Source of the DNA: Corallochytrium limacisporum
Taxonomy: Eukaryota > Opisthokonta
Length of the DNA: 64,000 nt
Direction of reading: 5' to 3'
Assembly (NCBI GenBank): GCA_002811645.1
Contig: PDIP01000010.1
Span: forward strand, 7,063 to 71,062
Below the pieces are notes generated by a model, which saw only the letters and a program-made list of their open reading frames with translations, had not been told where the DNA came from and did no database searches. Positions 31,099 to 40,374 of the stretch are shown here, one piece after another. Position numbers and translations under genes: made by a program. Position 1 is the stretch's first letter. The number at the start of each line of letters is the position of its first letter.

Positions 31099-33753
31099 TC
31101 AAATGTACTTGTCGGTTGACCCGGGAGGCGGTGCCGGGGCAATGTAGCCTTCGTGATCTTCCGCGAGCTTTCCATGTACAACATCACTGCCGGGGGAGCG
31201 TGCGATGCCATGCAATTGGAGCTTTTCTTTGTGTCGGGCCTTGCGGCGAAAGGCTTCGAGCGAAAGATTCTCGTCTCCGGCTGCCCGAGGCAAGACACTG
31301 CTAAGGTCTTGAGCAACGATAGCACTAAGAGATCTTTGTACAGTTGGATCAATCGCTGCCTGGGCGAGGAAGCGGTACGTTGCACCATTCAGTGACCATT
31401 CTTTGGAGGTCATGTTCATGTAGCCTGGATGGGCATAACTAGGTTCAACATTCTGTGGAAGGTGTACCGAGCCATCTATAGTTACGTCTTTGTGGTCACC
31501 AAACGACTCGGTGGTGCTGTCCGGACGAAATTCAACCCGCAGTGCATCTTCCACTGTGAGATATGCAAATGCAGCCTCAGTGATGTCCACGGATGTGTCC
31601 GGGTGGTCACGATCTTTGATCCACCTTACCGCCGTCAGGGACGCTAGGAATCGGCGAATCGGCACGTTACGCTCAGTGCTCCGCCAACGGATCAAAAGGC
31701 CGGTTCTCTTGAATCCTTCCGCTGCCTCTGCCATCGTTCGAATCATCAAGTGCTCCACTCCACGGTGTAATACGCGACAGCTCATCAGAAATATGTCTGT
31801 GACAGCATATCGATGGTCCAACGGATCAGGCATCACCGAGAGCAGTCCCACGAGGCCGTAGTACCCAAACCGATCTGAGACGTGGACTATCCGCGTGATA
31901 GCGCGACCTTCTGCTTCCTCCACAGTGACACGCATTTTCATCTCTACCTCAGTCCGAGGGTCCTTGCAAGCGTTAAACTGATTTGTCCGATCAGTCAGGG
32001 AGGCCATACGCGGAAGATCGGCCGGTTCTGGCGCTGCTATAGTAATCCTAAGTCCGAGATTCTGAAAGAAGGCAGACAGGTCGCCTTGGTTTTGCCTCAG
32101 AAGCTCCCGCCGCTTTCGTTCGTCCGCGTACTGGTCCGCCCTCCTTTTCGTACCCGTTGCAGCACCGCGGCTTATGGACTTTGCCTCTGAGTGCCGCTGA
32201 TCGAAGCACCAGCAGCTGTCTATGAAAGCGGTTGTCATCTCTGTTGTGAATGCAAAAGATGTCATACCCAAGTTTTGAAAAATAGAGCTCACTTCTTCCC
32301 CTTCCATGGGATTGTCGTCGACAAAGACAGCACCTGATGCACTTAGGTTGAGCTCGTTGAGAATGTTGTTGACGTTAGTTGATTTTCGGTCATGATTGAT
32401 GCGATAGGTGGTCACATCATCCCAATTCAAAATCATGCCGCTGCTTTTCCGCTGCTCAAACACATCAATTACGTCACTTGTCTTTGAATTACGACTGCAC
32501 AGGGCCACTAATCCGCCCTCGTCTTGAACGAATCGCACAGCGCGTTGTTGGATCGCCTTGTGACATTCTTGAAAGTCTAGCTCTGAAGGAGACACCTCAC
32601 CACAGGCTCCCTTCCACATCGTGTTGTCACAGTCCAGAATCATGACCTTCAAAATGGGTTTGTTCACTTGGTGGAGACAACGAAGAGTCTCTAGTGCGAT
32701 CGTTAGCGAGTACTCCAAACTAAACGCTTCGTGAATGGCAACATCCCGTTCCCGACTAGTGTGCTGATCGTGAATAGGCTGAACGAGCTTCGCTGTGATG
32801 CCAAGATCCAGAAGATTCCTGACGAGGACCGACGAAGCATTCCAGAGAATTGGTCCGATCTTGGAGCTAGCCCCATAGTCGAAAGGTACCATAACGAGAA
32901 CAAAAGCTGATGAGCACTGGCCTAATACGTTAATCTGGAGTTCGCGTACCCATTCCTCAATCTTAGAGTGAACGTACGATCTGAAGCCAGCCAATGCCTT
33001 CCTCTCTAAGATGACATCAGGACACGCATCTAGTTCAGACGCCAAGCTATATTTGACTTCTGGGTGTGGAAAAACTAGATCCTCAATACGTACTAGGTTG
33101 ATGTGGATACAATTTCCACCATCGTCTGTTGAGAATAATGTGCCGTATTGAAGGAATTGAACCAAGAGAGCTGTGCCGAGAATTCTACGCTGCGCCCACT
33201 CACACAGTAAGCGAATCGTGTCAGTGGCAAACGTGGCACCAACACGGCATTCCCCAAAAACCTTCCAATCACTGACTTTTCGATTTGCAAAACTGGACAC
33301 CGGAATTTCAAGATCGACGGCTGAATCCGAGCCATCAATCATTCCCGCCAACGGGGGCGCATTGTTTGTTTCAGCACCGTGTTCTAATAGACTGCTATCA
33401 TCATATGTCGCAAAGAACTGCACATCGTATCCTTGGGATAAAGAAATGCCTTTCTTGGGCCCATAGTCTTCTGGTCTACGAACTTCAAGAATTGAAATCT
33501 TTGTTGCGTTGTAATATCTACGTGTATACCTGGCCAGGTCCGCGGGTTCACATCCAACGGTGAACTCAACATAGGATCCGATAGGTATTGGTGTCTTCGG
33601 ATTGTCTATAGGCTCTACTAAATCATTGTACTTGAATGATACGTGCTGTCCATTGTTGGCATCAACCAAACCCTTATCATCGGGTTCGATAAAGCCCTGA
33701 CCTAATCGGCGAATCCACTTGCGAACCCTCCCGGTGCAAACCTTACCCTCCAT
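31099..33753 (-). CDS. Cold-shock-like/FkbH-type HAD/acetyltransferase-like fusion protein
   Basis: An 884-residue multidomain protein. Residues about 5-95 resemble a cold-shock domain (GRVRKW...GQGFIEPDD...HVSFKYNDL...GSYVEFTV), with the aromatic RNP-1-like GQGFI but an altered RNP-2. Residues about 165-350 resemble the N-terminal SGNH-like region of FkbH proteins (VGATFATDTI, INLVRIEDL). Residues about 365-510 are an FkbH-type HAD domain (subfamily IIIC): ILDCDNTMWKG (Asp374, Asp376), LCSRNSKT, RINHDRKSTNV and VFVDDNPMEGEEV, all catalytic motifs intact. Residues about 600-720 follow the FkbH acetyltransferase-like pattern (DIFLMSCRVLHRGVE). About 150 further residues end PPPGSTDKYI. In bacteria FkbH-type enzymes load a glyceryl unit onto acyl carrier protein in polyketide pathways. 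No carrier protein or polyketide synthase is in this window, so the substrate is unknown. Confidence 0.85.
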   Translation of the reverse strand: MEGKVCTGRVRKWIRRLGQGFIEPDDKGLVDANNGQHVSFKYNDLVEPIDNPKTPIPIGSYVEFTVGCEPADLARYTRRYYNATKISILEVRRPEDYGPKKGISLSQGYDVQFFATYDDSSLLEHGAETNNAPPLAGMIDGSDSAVDLEIPVSSFANRKVSDWKVFGECRVGATFATDTIRLLCEWAQRRILGTALLVQFLQYGTLFSTDDGGNCIHINLVRIEDLVFPHPEVKYSLASELDACPDVILERKALAGFRSYVHSKIEEWVRELQINVLGQCSSAFVLVMVPFDYGASSKIGPILWNASSVLVRNLLDLGITAKLVQPIHDQHTSRERDVAIHEAFSLEYSLTIALETLRCLHQVNKPILKVMILDCDNTMWKGACGEVSPSELDFQECHKAIQQRAVRFVQDEGGLVALCSRNSKTSDVIDVFEQRKSSGMILNWDDVTTYRINHDRKSTNVNNILNELNLSASGAVFVDDNPMEGEEVSSIFQNLGMTSFAFTTEMTTAFIDSCWCFDQRHSEAKSISRGAATGTKRRADQYADERKRRELLRQNQGDLSAFFQNLGLRITIAAPEPADLPRMASLTDRTNQFNACKDPRTEVEMKMRVTVEEAEGRAITRIVHVSDRFGYYGLVGLLSVMPDPLDHRYAVTDIFLMSCRVLHRGVEHLMIRTMAEAAEGFKRTGLLIRWRSTERNVPIRRFLASLTAVRWIKDRDHPDTSVDITEAAFAYLTVEDALRVEFRPDSTTESFGDHKDVTIDGSVHLPQNVEPSYAHPGYMNMTSKEWSLNGATYRFLAQAAIDPTVQRSLSAIVAQDLSSVLPRAAGDENLSLEAFRRKARHKEKLQLHGIARSPGSDVVHGKLAEDHEGYIAPAPPPGSTDKYI

Positions 33754-34984
33754 GTGTCTGCTTCGGTCCTTGCTGGACTATAACCATACTGATATCCTGC
33801 TCATCATGTCTTGTTATGTATACAAACGTAACGAAACGATCACAACTGCAAATACGCAGTCTGTGCGTTCGTAGACTCAAGTCACCTTTTCCTTTCTACC
33901 TACCTCTGCACACCGGTTACCTGGTCCCCCTTGCGCTTGCAGTGCGCGTTCCAGTGCGACCCGCGCTGAAGTTACCGGCGAATCAATAAGACAATCAATA
34001 TTTACGGCCCACCGCCCCTCCTCCCTTGGTAAGGCACTGTCGCACTGGGGGTTTTCACGGGTGGGTCTCTTCTAGCCCTCCTCCCCCCTCCTCCGACATT
34101 GCACTGCCTCCCCCCACTCTCTTTTGTTCAGGAGCCGCAATGGCGCCTTACGGTACTGGTTCAGTACTGGGACTTAGGGCTGGCACTCAGCAATTTTTCA
34201 TCCCCGCCTTCACTACCCGTTGATCCGGTATGCGGGGCGGCCCCTCCCCCCCCTTCCAAAAGTACCGAAGGACTCAAAAGAGAAGGAGAAGAAAATTTGT
34301 TCGTGCGTTCGAAAAAATTGAACTCGTGCCTTCCTCCGTCTATTCCCTGACTGCCGGCGTCACCCCAATACTGAAAACATGGAGAGAGTTTTCGTCACGC
34401 GCGGTCTCGCGTCCCCAAATTGTCTCCTGACCCTCGCAGACAGCAGACCCGACAACGGGGGGCCTGTCGGAGAAGAGAGGTCCAGAACGTTTCTAGCCCG
34501 ATTTGAGGAGTGCAAGGAAATTCAGTGGTTAACATCGCGAAGGGCAAGAATTCGCAGGCCGTTCAGTACCCGCCCTTGGCTCTGCCGCGAGCATAGGGTG
34601 GGCACATTAATGTGGGCGGTGTGTCGGTTCTGAGCAAGGGTCTCTGGACTGAAAGTGGAAGCCGTGCGCGGTCCGTGATACGCGGTTTCGCCGCAGAGTC
34701 GGAATCTTGGAGCTTGGGCACTGGCTTTCGAGGGTGTGCTACAGACCCCCTGTGGATCACGCACGCACATCTATCTTGGCACTGATTACATTCATTGTGT
34801 AGAAGGGGAAATTGACAGGAGATTGATAATAAACGGTGTGATGATACGGAGAATTTTTGTTTCACAGACGTCTCCGTGAGGTACTTAACATCAAGGGTAA
34901 GCAACATACTCTGCAATTGAGGATTTGTAACATGTCGTCTGTACCTGAAGAGGCTGCGTCCGCAAACTAAAGAAATATACAAAG
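33754..34984. other. Divergent promoter interval
   Basis: Shared 5' region of the FkbH-like and lipase genes. No gene is seen. It contains a CAGTACTG core (34162-34169), the same palindrome found in the recurring motif, and a 15-nt stretch GCCCTCCTCCCCCCT (34075-34089) identical to 6052-6066 and preceded by similar G-rich DNA in both places. Confidence 0.55.
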
Positions 34985-36289
34985 ATGGCGGTGGCATCGG
35001 AACACGAACAGCATCCCTTTGCTCCTGCTGAGTGGATCACTGATCCCAGCAAAGACATTCCTGGAGGTGCCTCCTGGTTTGGTTTGGACACTACAAATTC
35101 GAAAGTGCGAAGGGCTTGGGAAACTGAAAAGAAGGTCCTGGACATGATGCGAGTGCCGTACCAGCAATTGCATGTCCCAGTCAACAAGAAGGAACAGTAC
35201 ATGCACACCATTGAAATGAAGCCCGGTACGAAGGCTGATAAGACTCTGGTGATTTTGCATGGGTACGGATCCGGAGCGTGCTTCTGGTTCAAGACTTTGG
35301 AGTTCTTCGGCAGCATGGACGGTCTGAAGGTCTACTCAGTCGACTGGCTCGGAAAAGGTAGCAGCAGCCGGCCGCACTTCCCAACCTGGAGTCCGGAGAA
35401 AGGGGAAGCATTCTTCATTGACGCACTCGAGAACTGGCGCATCCAGATGGGTATCGACAGGATGATCCTTTCAGGGCATTCACTGGGTGGGTATCTCGTC
35501 ACCTGTTATGCATTGAAATATCCCATGCGTGTCGAGAAGCTTGTGTTGGTGAGCCCTGTTGGCATACCTGAGAAGCCAAAGGTACTATTCCCGCAGATCA
35601 AGACTGCCAAGGCCCGCATGCTGGTTGGGCTCATGAGGGTAGGATGGGGTATGAACATTACCCCTGGTTGGATCTTACGGTCTGTCACTGAGGCACGGGG
35701 AAGATCGATCGTGGACACATATGTGCAAAGCCGGTTTTTGGGCTTGAAGGAGCACGAACGACAAATCATTTCAGATTACATGTACGCGATCTCGGTTCTA
35801 CCCGGTTCTAGCGAATACTGCATGAACAGTATTCTCCAGGCGGGGGCGTACGCTCGCCAGCCTCTCATCAACCGCATTGAAGATCTGGATGCCCCCGTCA
35901 CATTCCTGTACGGTGAAGTGGACTGGATGGATTCTTCTTGGGGCGAAAAGGCCCTCGAAGTTATGAAGGGCGACGGTAAGGTCCATACCGTCCCCCGTGC
36001 TGGCCACCAGCTCTTCTTGGACAATCCACTGGTTTTCAACGAACTGCTCGCCAGTGAGCTGTGTGAGCATTTCCCAGAGATCATGTGGAGCGACCAGACC
36101 AGCGAGATATTGCACACGGAACGTGCCGGATTGACTGAAGAGCAGATGGAACAGGAAAAGGAAATCATTGACCGCATGATCCGCATGAAGAACCCAGACC
36201 CTGATGACATGCTGAATCGTGCCCGTAGCCTGGCGGAAGACGAGAGTCGCAATCGTAAGAGCAAGGCTGCGCAGCAGGTCCAGAGCTGA
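34985..36289 (+). CDS. ABHD4/ABHD5/Ict1-type alpha/beta hydrolase
   Basis: A 434-residue alpha/beta hydrolase of the CGI-58/ABHD4/ICT1/CLD1 family. The oxyanion region LVILHGYGSG, the nucleophile elbow GHSLGGY (Ser166) and the C-terminal AGHQLFLDNP (His341) are present. Ser is retained, unlike ABHD5/CGI-58 where it is replaced by Asn, so this should be an active lipase or phospholipase. His341-X4-Asp346 also forms the HX4D motif reported for lysophosphatidic acid acyltransferase activity in this family. Substrates are probably glycerophospholipids (N-acyl-phosphatidylethanolamine, cardiolipin or lysophospholipid), which the sequence cannot decide. The last 80 residues are charged and helical. 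The gene converges on eEF1B-beta with 184 bp between stops. Confidence 0.9.
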   Translation: MAVASEHEQHPFAPAEWITDPSKDIPGGASWFGLDTTNSKVRRAWETEKKVLDMMRVPYQQLHVPVNKKEQYMHTIEMKPGTKADKTLVILHGYGSGACFWFKTLEFFGSMDGLKVYSVDWLGKGSSSRPHFPTWSPEKGEAFFIDALENWRIQMGIDRMILSGHSLGGYLVTCYALKYPMRVEKLVLVSPVGIPEKPKVLFPQIKTAKARMLVGLMRVGWGMNITPGWILRSVTEARGRSIVDTYVQSRFLGLKEHERQIISDYMYAISVLPGSSEYCMNSILQAGAYARQPLINRIEDLDAPVTFLYGEVDWMDSSWGEKALEVMKGDGKVHTVPRAGHQLFLDNPLVFNELLASELCEHFPEIMWSDQTSEILHTERAGLTEEQMEQEKEIIDRMIRMKNPDPDDMLNRARSLAEDESRNRKSKAAQQVQS

Positions 36290-36473
36290 AGCATCTTGTG
36301 CTCCATACTTAACCATACATAATTTCCATACAGCATCACCAATATACATATCCACCAATTTCAGAAGAGGTCGTCGGATCTTATCCAGAAGAAAGTCTAT
36401 ACATGTATTGCACGAACGAAGAAAAAATTACAATATAAATATGGTTACCTTCTGATGGGAACTTCCACAGAAT

Positions 36474-37133
36474 TTACAGCTTCTGGAAGGCAGCAATATC
36501 GGTGGACTGGACGTGGTCCTCATCGGACTCAATGTTCTCTTGCAGGAAGTCAACGCCGACCTTGGCGTCCTCCACAACACAGGTGATCACCAGCTTCTTG
36601 ATACCGAAACCAATCTCGACAAACTTGCTGGATCCCCAAACCAGACCATCGGACTCAATGGCGCGAACGTTCTTCTCCAGCTGAGCCAGGTCAGTCTCGT
36701 CATCCCAAGGCTTGACATCGATGGTGATCAGAGACTTGGCAACAACGGCTGGTTTCTTGCTCTTCTTCTCCTGGTAAGCCTTAATGCGCTCAGCCTTCAC
36801 GCGCTCAGCTTCCTCGTCGTCCTCATCGTCATCACCAAACAGATCGATGTCATCGTCATCCTCATCAGCCGCAGCCTTAGGAGCATCACCACCGTAACTG
36901 GAAGCATCCTTCTTCTCACCAGCCAGAGAACCGAACTCAGCCTTGTAGGAGGTGATGTGTGCGTACCAACGGGCAGCGTTCTCGTACTTGCTGGCATCCG
37001 GTGCTCCGCTCATGGCCTCGTAGACGGCAACATCAGCTTGAGAAGGCGCGTATCCCTCAATGTAGGACTTGTCCTCCAGGTAGGAGTTGAGGTGGGCAAG
37101 ACCCTGGTCGCTCTTAAGATCACTGAAACCCAT
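36474..37133 (-). CDS. Translation elongation factor 1-beta (eEF1B alpha, GEF subunit)
   Basis: A 219-residue guanine-nucleotide exchange factor for eEF1A. The N-terminal GST-C-like domain (about 1-75: [21 protein letters not shown]) is followed by an acidic hinge with [18 protein letters not shown] (a casein-kinase-2-type acidic cluster). The conserved C-terminal exchange domain (about 130-219: [31 protein letters not shown]) ends with the family-typical FQKL. The start is the ATG at 37133 (MGFSDL), which matches orthologues; the frame continues upstream only through non-ATG codons. Codon use is strongly biased, fitting high expression. It is divergent from ZCCHC9. Confidence 0.97.
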   Translation of the reverse strand: MGFSDLKSDQGLAHLNSYLEDKSYIEGYAPSQADVAVYEAMSGAPDASKYENAARWYAHITSYKAEFGSLAGEKKDASSYGGDAPKAAADEDDDDIDLFGDDDEDDEEAERVKAERIKAYQEKKSKKPAVVAKSLITIDVKPWDDETDLAQLEKNVRAIESDGLVWGSSKFVEIGFGIKKLVITCVVEDAKVGVDFLQENIESDEDHVQSTDIAAFQKL

Positions 37134-38079
37134 GGTTGATTCTCTGTTAGCACAATACGGAAGGCAAACAATTTTGTTTGTACGTCCTGGAAAATTAGTC
37201 TCCAGATCCTTACTGACGACTACGCCATAAACTAGCTGTTCGACACAAGCGTACAATCGCCATAGCGCTTTACAATATTAGGGTTGTAACAAAAAGAACT
37301 GCCGTGCTTAGCGGGGTCCTCAATTCCAAATTCCCCGTGTGGCATAGAGTGTGAATAAAGTGCGACCTTCAGCTGTCTTGTTGTCAAACACATTGCGGAA
37401 CTCTCCTGCTCGGATTCAGAAAACCAACGCTCACCGACCAAGTGGTTCAGTTTGCTGGCCTCAGTATTTAATAGAGGAGCAGTGCATCTCCCAAAGGAAA
37501 CAGGGCACAACGTGAGGAGCACAACAAGAGACGGTTTTCACAACTCCCCAGTACTTCCTCCCCTACCGCAGGTAACGGTCGCCCGGTCTTTCGGGAAGGA
37601 AACAAAAGGCAGGCGCGGGGTCTCAAAGCCCCTGGCTCTGGCAAGTGTGAGTAATGGCTCTCCGATACACCCTGCATGTCTTCGTTCATAACGTTGGTCA
37701 ACAAACATCCAATCAGCATCATCAAGCACACCAACTAGAGCACATTCCCTAAGCCGTAAGGTGAACTGCTTCTTTTTGTGCGGCACAGTTACATATGTAT
37801 GCACTGGCTAGCTCCTCCAACATGTATCTCTTGACTTCCAACCCGACATACCCGCGTATGCATGGGTGTATCCCACACTTTTTCGGCTCCCCTCTGATCT
37901 GGCTTGGAAGCCCGACGCACGTGGCTGGGTTGGCCCCCACCGGGGGGTTCGGTGGAGGGTTTGGGTCGGGGAGCGGATTCTGGAGGCCCCCCCTCCCCCT
38001 CCTAGCAAAAAAAAAGAGAGAAGCCACTGGGGAGCGGGCGCAGGTTGCAGCGGCGAGGCGGCGGCGCGCGTAGCAAGAG

Positions 38080-38133
<54 letters not shown>

Positions 38134-38396
38134 CGAGAGACCCGCGTTTTGCGATTTCGGCGGGTCCGGCCTGCTTCCTCCGGTGCTGGGGGGAGACAAC
38201 TGGAAAGGGCCAGGGTGTGTTGGGACGGACTGGTGCGGGAGGACTTGGGCTCAGAGATCATTTTGGTTCAATGCACCCATAGCCATTGGAGTCGATCCTA
38301 TGAGCGTCGTATTTCAGAGCCTAAAAGAAGATAGGAAAAAAGATCCTTCTGGAAACTCAACAAGTAGAGATCTTCACCACATATTGAATAGTGAAC
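37134..38396. other. Divergent promoter interval with long GA microsatellite
   Basis: Shared 5' region of the eEF1B-beta and ZCCHC9 genes. No gene is seen. The main feature is the uninterrupted (GA)24 tract listed separately. Confidence 0.6.
38083..38130. repeat. (GA)24 microsatellite
   Basis: 48 bases of uninterrupted GA repeats, about 270 bp upstream of the ZCCHC9 start. It may act as a nucleosome-free or GAGA-type element; that is inference. Confidence 0.9.
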
Positions 38397-39068
38397 ATGA
38401 CCCGCTATGCTCGCGTAGGGTCGTCGATTGGGTCCCGGACCGCAAAGGAGTTCGAGGCCAGCAAGTGGGAAGATTTCCATAAGCAGGGGGCTCCTGGCGA
38501 AAAGGATGCAGCTTTCGGTGGAAGAAAGAGGTCAATGTCCAGGAATCGCCGGGACATCGAGCGGGAAAAGCGCAGGCGTCGACGCCAAAAGTTCAACAGA
38601 GACGCGGGTAAGACGTGCTTTAATTGCCGAAAGTCAGGGCACCGTGTAGAGAACTGCCCAGAAACTGGAAAGAGCAATCTTGCCACCAATGTTTGCTACA
38701 AGTGTGGAACACCTGAACACATAACTCGGGATTGCAAGAGTAGCATTGAGGGCTTTCCATACGCGCAGTGCTTCATTTGCTCAGAGAAGGGTCATCTGAG
38801 CTCTGCATGCCCCCAGAATGATCATGGCCTCTATCCCAACGGAGGGTGCTGCAAGCACTGTGAGAGCGTGCGACACTTTGCCAAGGACTGCCCTCAGAAT
38901 CCGCTAAACATAAAGGCGGCTGCCAAGAAGAAGAAGGAGCTGAAAGAGAGCACTGTGGGCATGGCTGGCGCCTTTCAGAATCCTGACGCACTTGACGATA
39001 GCCTTGATTTCAACGACGCACAGGTCGGCCCCATGAAAAAGAAGTCCAAGAAGAAGATTGTCTTCTAA
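38397..39068 (+). CDS. ZCCHC9: ZCCHC9-like zinc-knuckle protein
   Basis: A 223-residue protein with a highly basic helix (about 43-67) and four CCHC zinc knuckles: Cys74-Cys77-His82-Cys87, Cys100-Cys103-His108-Cys113, Cys125-Cys128-His133-Cys138 and Cys152-Cys155-His160-Cys165. The order, the linker EGFPYAQCFIC, the GLYPNGGCCKHC block and the MTRYARV start match human ZCCHC9 (MTRWARV). The family is nucleolar and linked to ribosome biogenesis and RNA-exosome targeting, as in yeast Air-type proteins. The tail is basic (KKKSKKKIVF). The ATG at 38397 is chosen; the GTG two codons upstream is not a plausible start. It converges on malate dehydrogenase with 232 bp between stops. Confidence 0.93.
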   Translation: MTRYARVGSSIGSRTAKEFEASKWEDFHKQGAPGEKDAAFGGRKRSMSRNRRDIEREKRRRRRQKFNRDAGKTCFNCRKSGHRVENCPETGKSNLATNVCYKCGTPEHITRDCKSSIEGFPYAQCFICSEKGHLSSACPQNDHGLYPNGGCCKHCESVRHFAKDCPQNPLNIKAAAKKKKELKESTVGMAGAFQNPDALDDSLDFNDAQVGPMKKKSKKKIVF

Positions 39069-39300
39069 ACAACAGCGAACCAGCATCAACTCCATCATGC
39101 ACAATTCCATTCTCCCCCCAGTTAAAGAAAGCATATAGTCAAATTATTCATCAATGAGATGATTCGCGTACCACTGGTGGGTACTTTTTGTTCTATTTTT
39201 GCATTTCCAAGAGCAGTCAACAAGAACTGCTCATGCGAAATGCTGTGAAATGTGCAGTCAGTGTCCTGACGTGCCATCCCGTTTCATGTATAGTCATAAA

Positions 39301-40374
39301 TTACTTGTTCTCAGCGTACCAAGACAGACCCTTCTCGATGTTCTTGATCAGCTCGGGCTTCAGCTCCTCCAGGCGCCTCTTTTCGTGCTCACTCAGCTCG
39401 GGGATACCAGTGTTCTCCTGCACGCCGTCAGGTCCAAGGATGCAAGGAGTGGAAAAGAAGGGAATACCTTCACATGCGTTGCTCTCGACATAGGTGCATT
39501 CAACCATCTTCTCGCCGTTCATGCCTCGCATGAGAGAGATGGCAAAGCGGGAACCAGCATAGGCCATGGAGAGAGTGGCAGAACCAGCACCCGCCTTCGC
39601 CTGCACAACCTCCGTACCACCATCCTGCACACGCGTGTCAAGAGCCGCGATCTCGGCATCGCTCATGTTCAGCTTGATCAGTTCGCCACCGGCCTTAGTG
39701 GCCTTGCTGAAGACGGGCAGAATAGTCACACCGGCATGGCCACCAATGACAGGGACCTCGACATTGTCAATGGAATCGACCAGACCCGCCTTTTCGGCGA
39801 TGAAAGTGTTGGCGCGGACAATGTCCAAAGTCGTCACACCCAAGATCTTGCTAGGCTTGTAGACACCCCGTGCCTTGTAGATTTCAGAGGCCAGAGGAAC
39901 CATAGAGTTCACCGGGTTGGAGACAATGGCCAGCTTAGCATCAGGGCAGGCGTCAGCAACGCACTCAGTCAGAGATTTGACAATGCTGGCGTTGGTGTTG
40001 AACAGATCGTCACGAGTCATACCAGGCTTGCGCGGTACACCAGCAGGCATGACAACAACATCGCATCCCTTCAGCTGCTCCTTCAATCCCGCATCGTCCT
40101 CAGAAAAGGTAACCTTTGCCTTGGAGTTGACGTGACTCAGGTCAGCGGCCACACCAGGGGCACCACGTACGTCATGGATGACCAGGTGGTTGACCAGGGG
40201 GCTCAGTTTCAGGAGCATGGAGAGTGGCTGACCAATACCACCTCCGGCACCCAGAACAGCAACCTTGAAGGACCGGTCACCGGTCGCCATGCAGCGGACG
40301 GCGTTAAATGCCAGCTGCTGGCTCTGCTGGCGCTTGGCCACACGAGCCACGTGAGAAGTGCTCTGCATCAGCAT
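39301..40374 (-). CDS. Malate dehydrogenase, mitochondrial
   Basis: A 357-residue NAD-dependent malate dehydrogenase of the TCA cycle. The N-terminal 30 residues are Gln/Ser/Arg-rich and suit a mitochondrial presequence. The Rossmann motif VLGAGGGIGQP lies at 40-50. The substrate loop reads PAGVPRKPGMTRDDLF, with the two substrate-binding Args; VSNPVNSMV and the catalytic IGGHAG (His) are intact. The C-terminus (ELIKNIEKGLSWYAENK) is normal. Codon use is biased as for an abundant enzyme. A 432-codon antisense frame exists over this gene and is treated as an artefact of that bias. Confidence 0.98.
   Translation of the reverse strand: MLMQSTSHVARVAKRQQSQQLAFNAVRCMATGDRSFKVAVLGAGGGIGQPLSMLLKLSPLVNHLVIHDVRGAPGVAADLSHVNSKAKVTFSEDDAGLKEQLKGCDVVVMPAGVPRKPGMTRDDLFNTNASIVKSLTECVADACPDAKLAIVSNPVNSMVPLASEIYKARGVYKPSKILGVTTLDIVRANTFIAEKAGLVDSIDNVEVPVIGGHAGVTILPVFSKATKAGGELIKLNMSDAEIAALDTRVQDGGTEVVQAKAGAGSATLSMAYAGSRFAISLMRGMNGEKMVECTYVESNACEGIPFFSTPCILGPDGVQENTGIPELSEHEKRRLEELKPELIKNIEKGLSWYAENK

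Noticed and set aside
37134-37256. 41-codon N-terminal extension of eEF1B-beta
   Set aside because: The frame starts at GTG, not ATG, and orthologues begin at MGFSDL.
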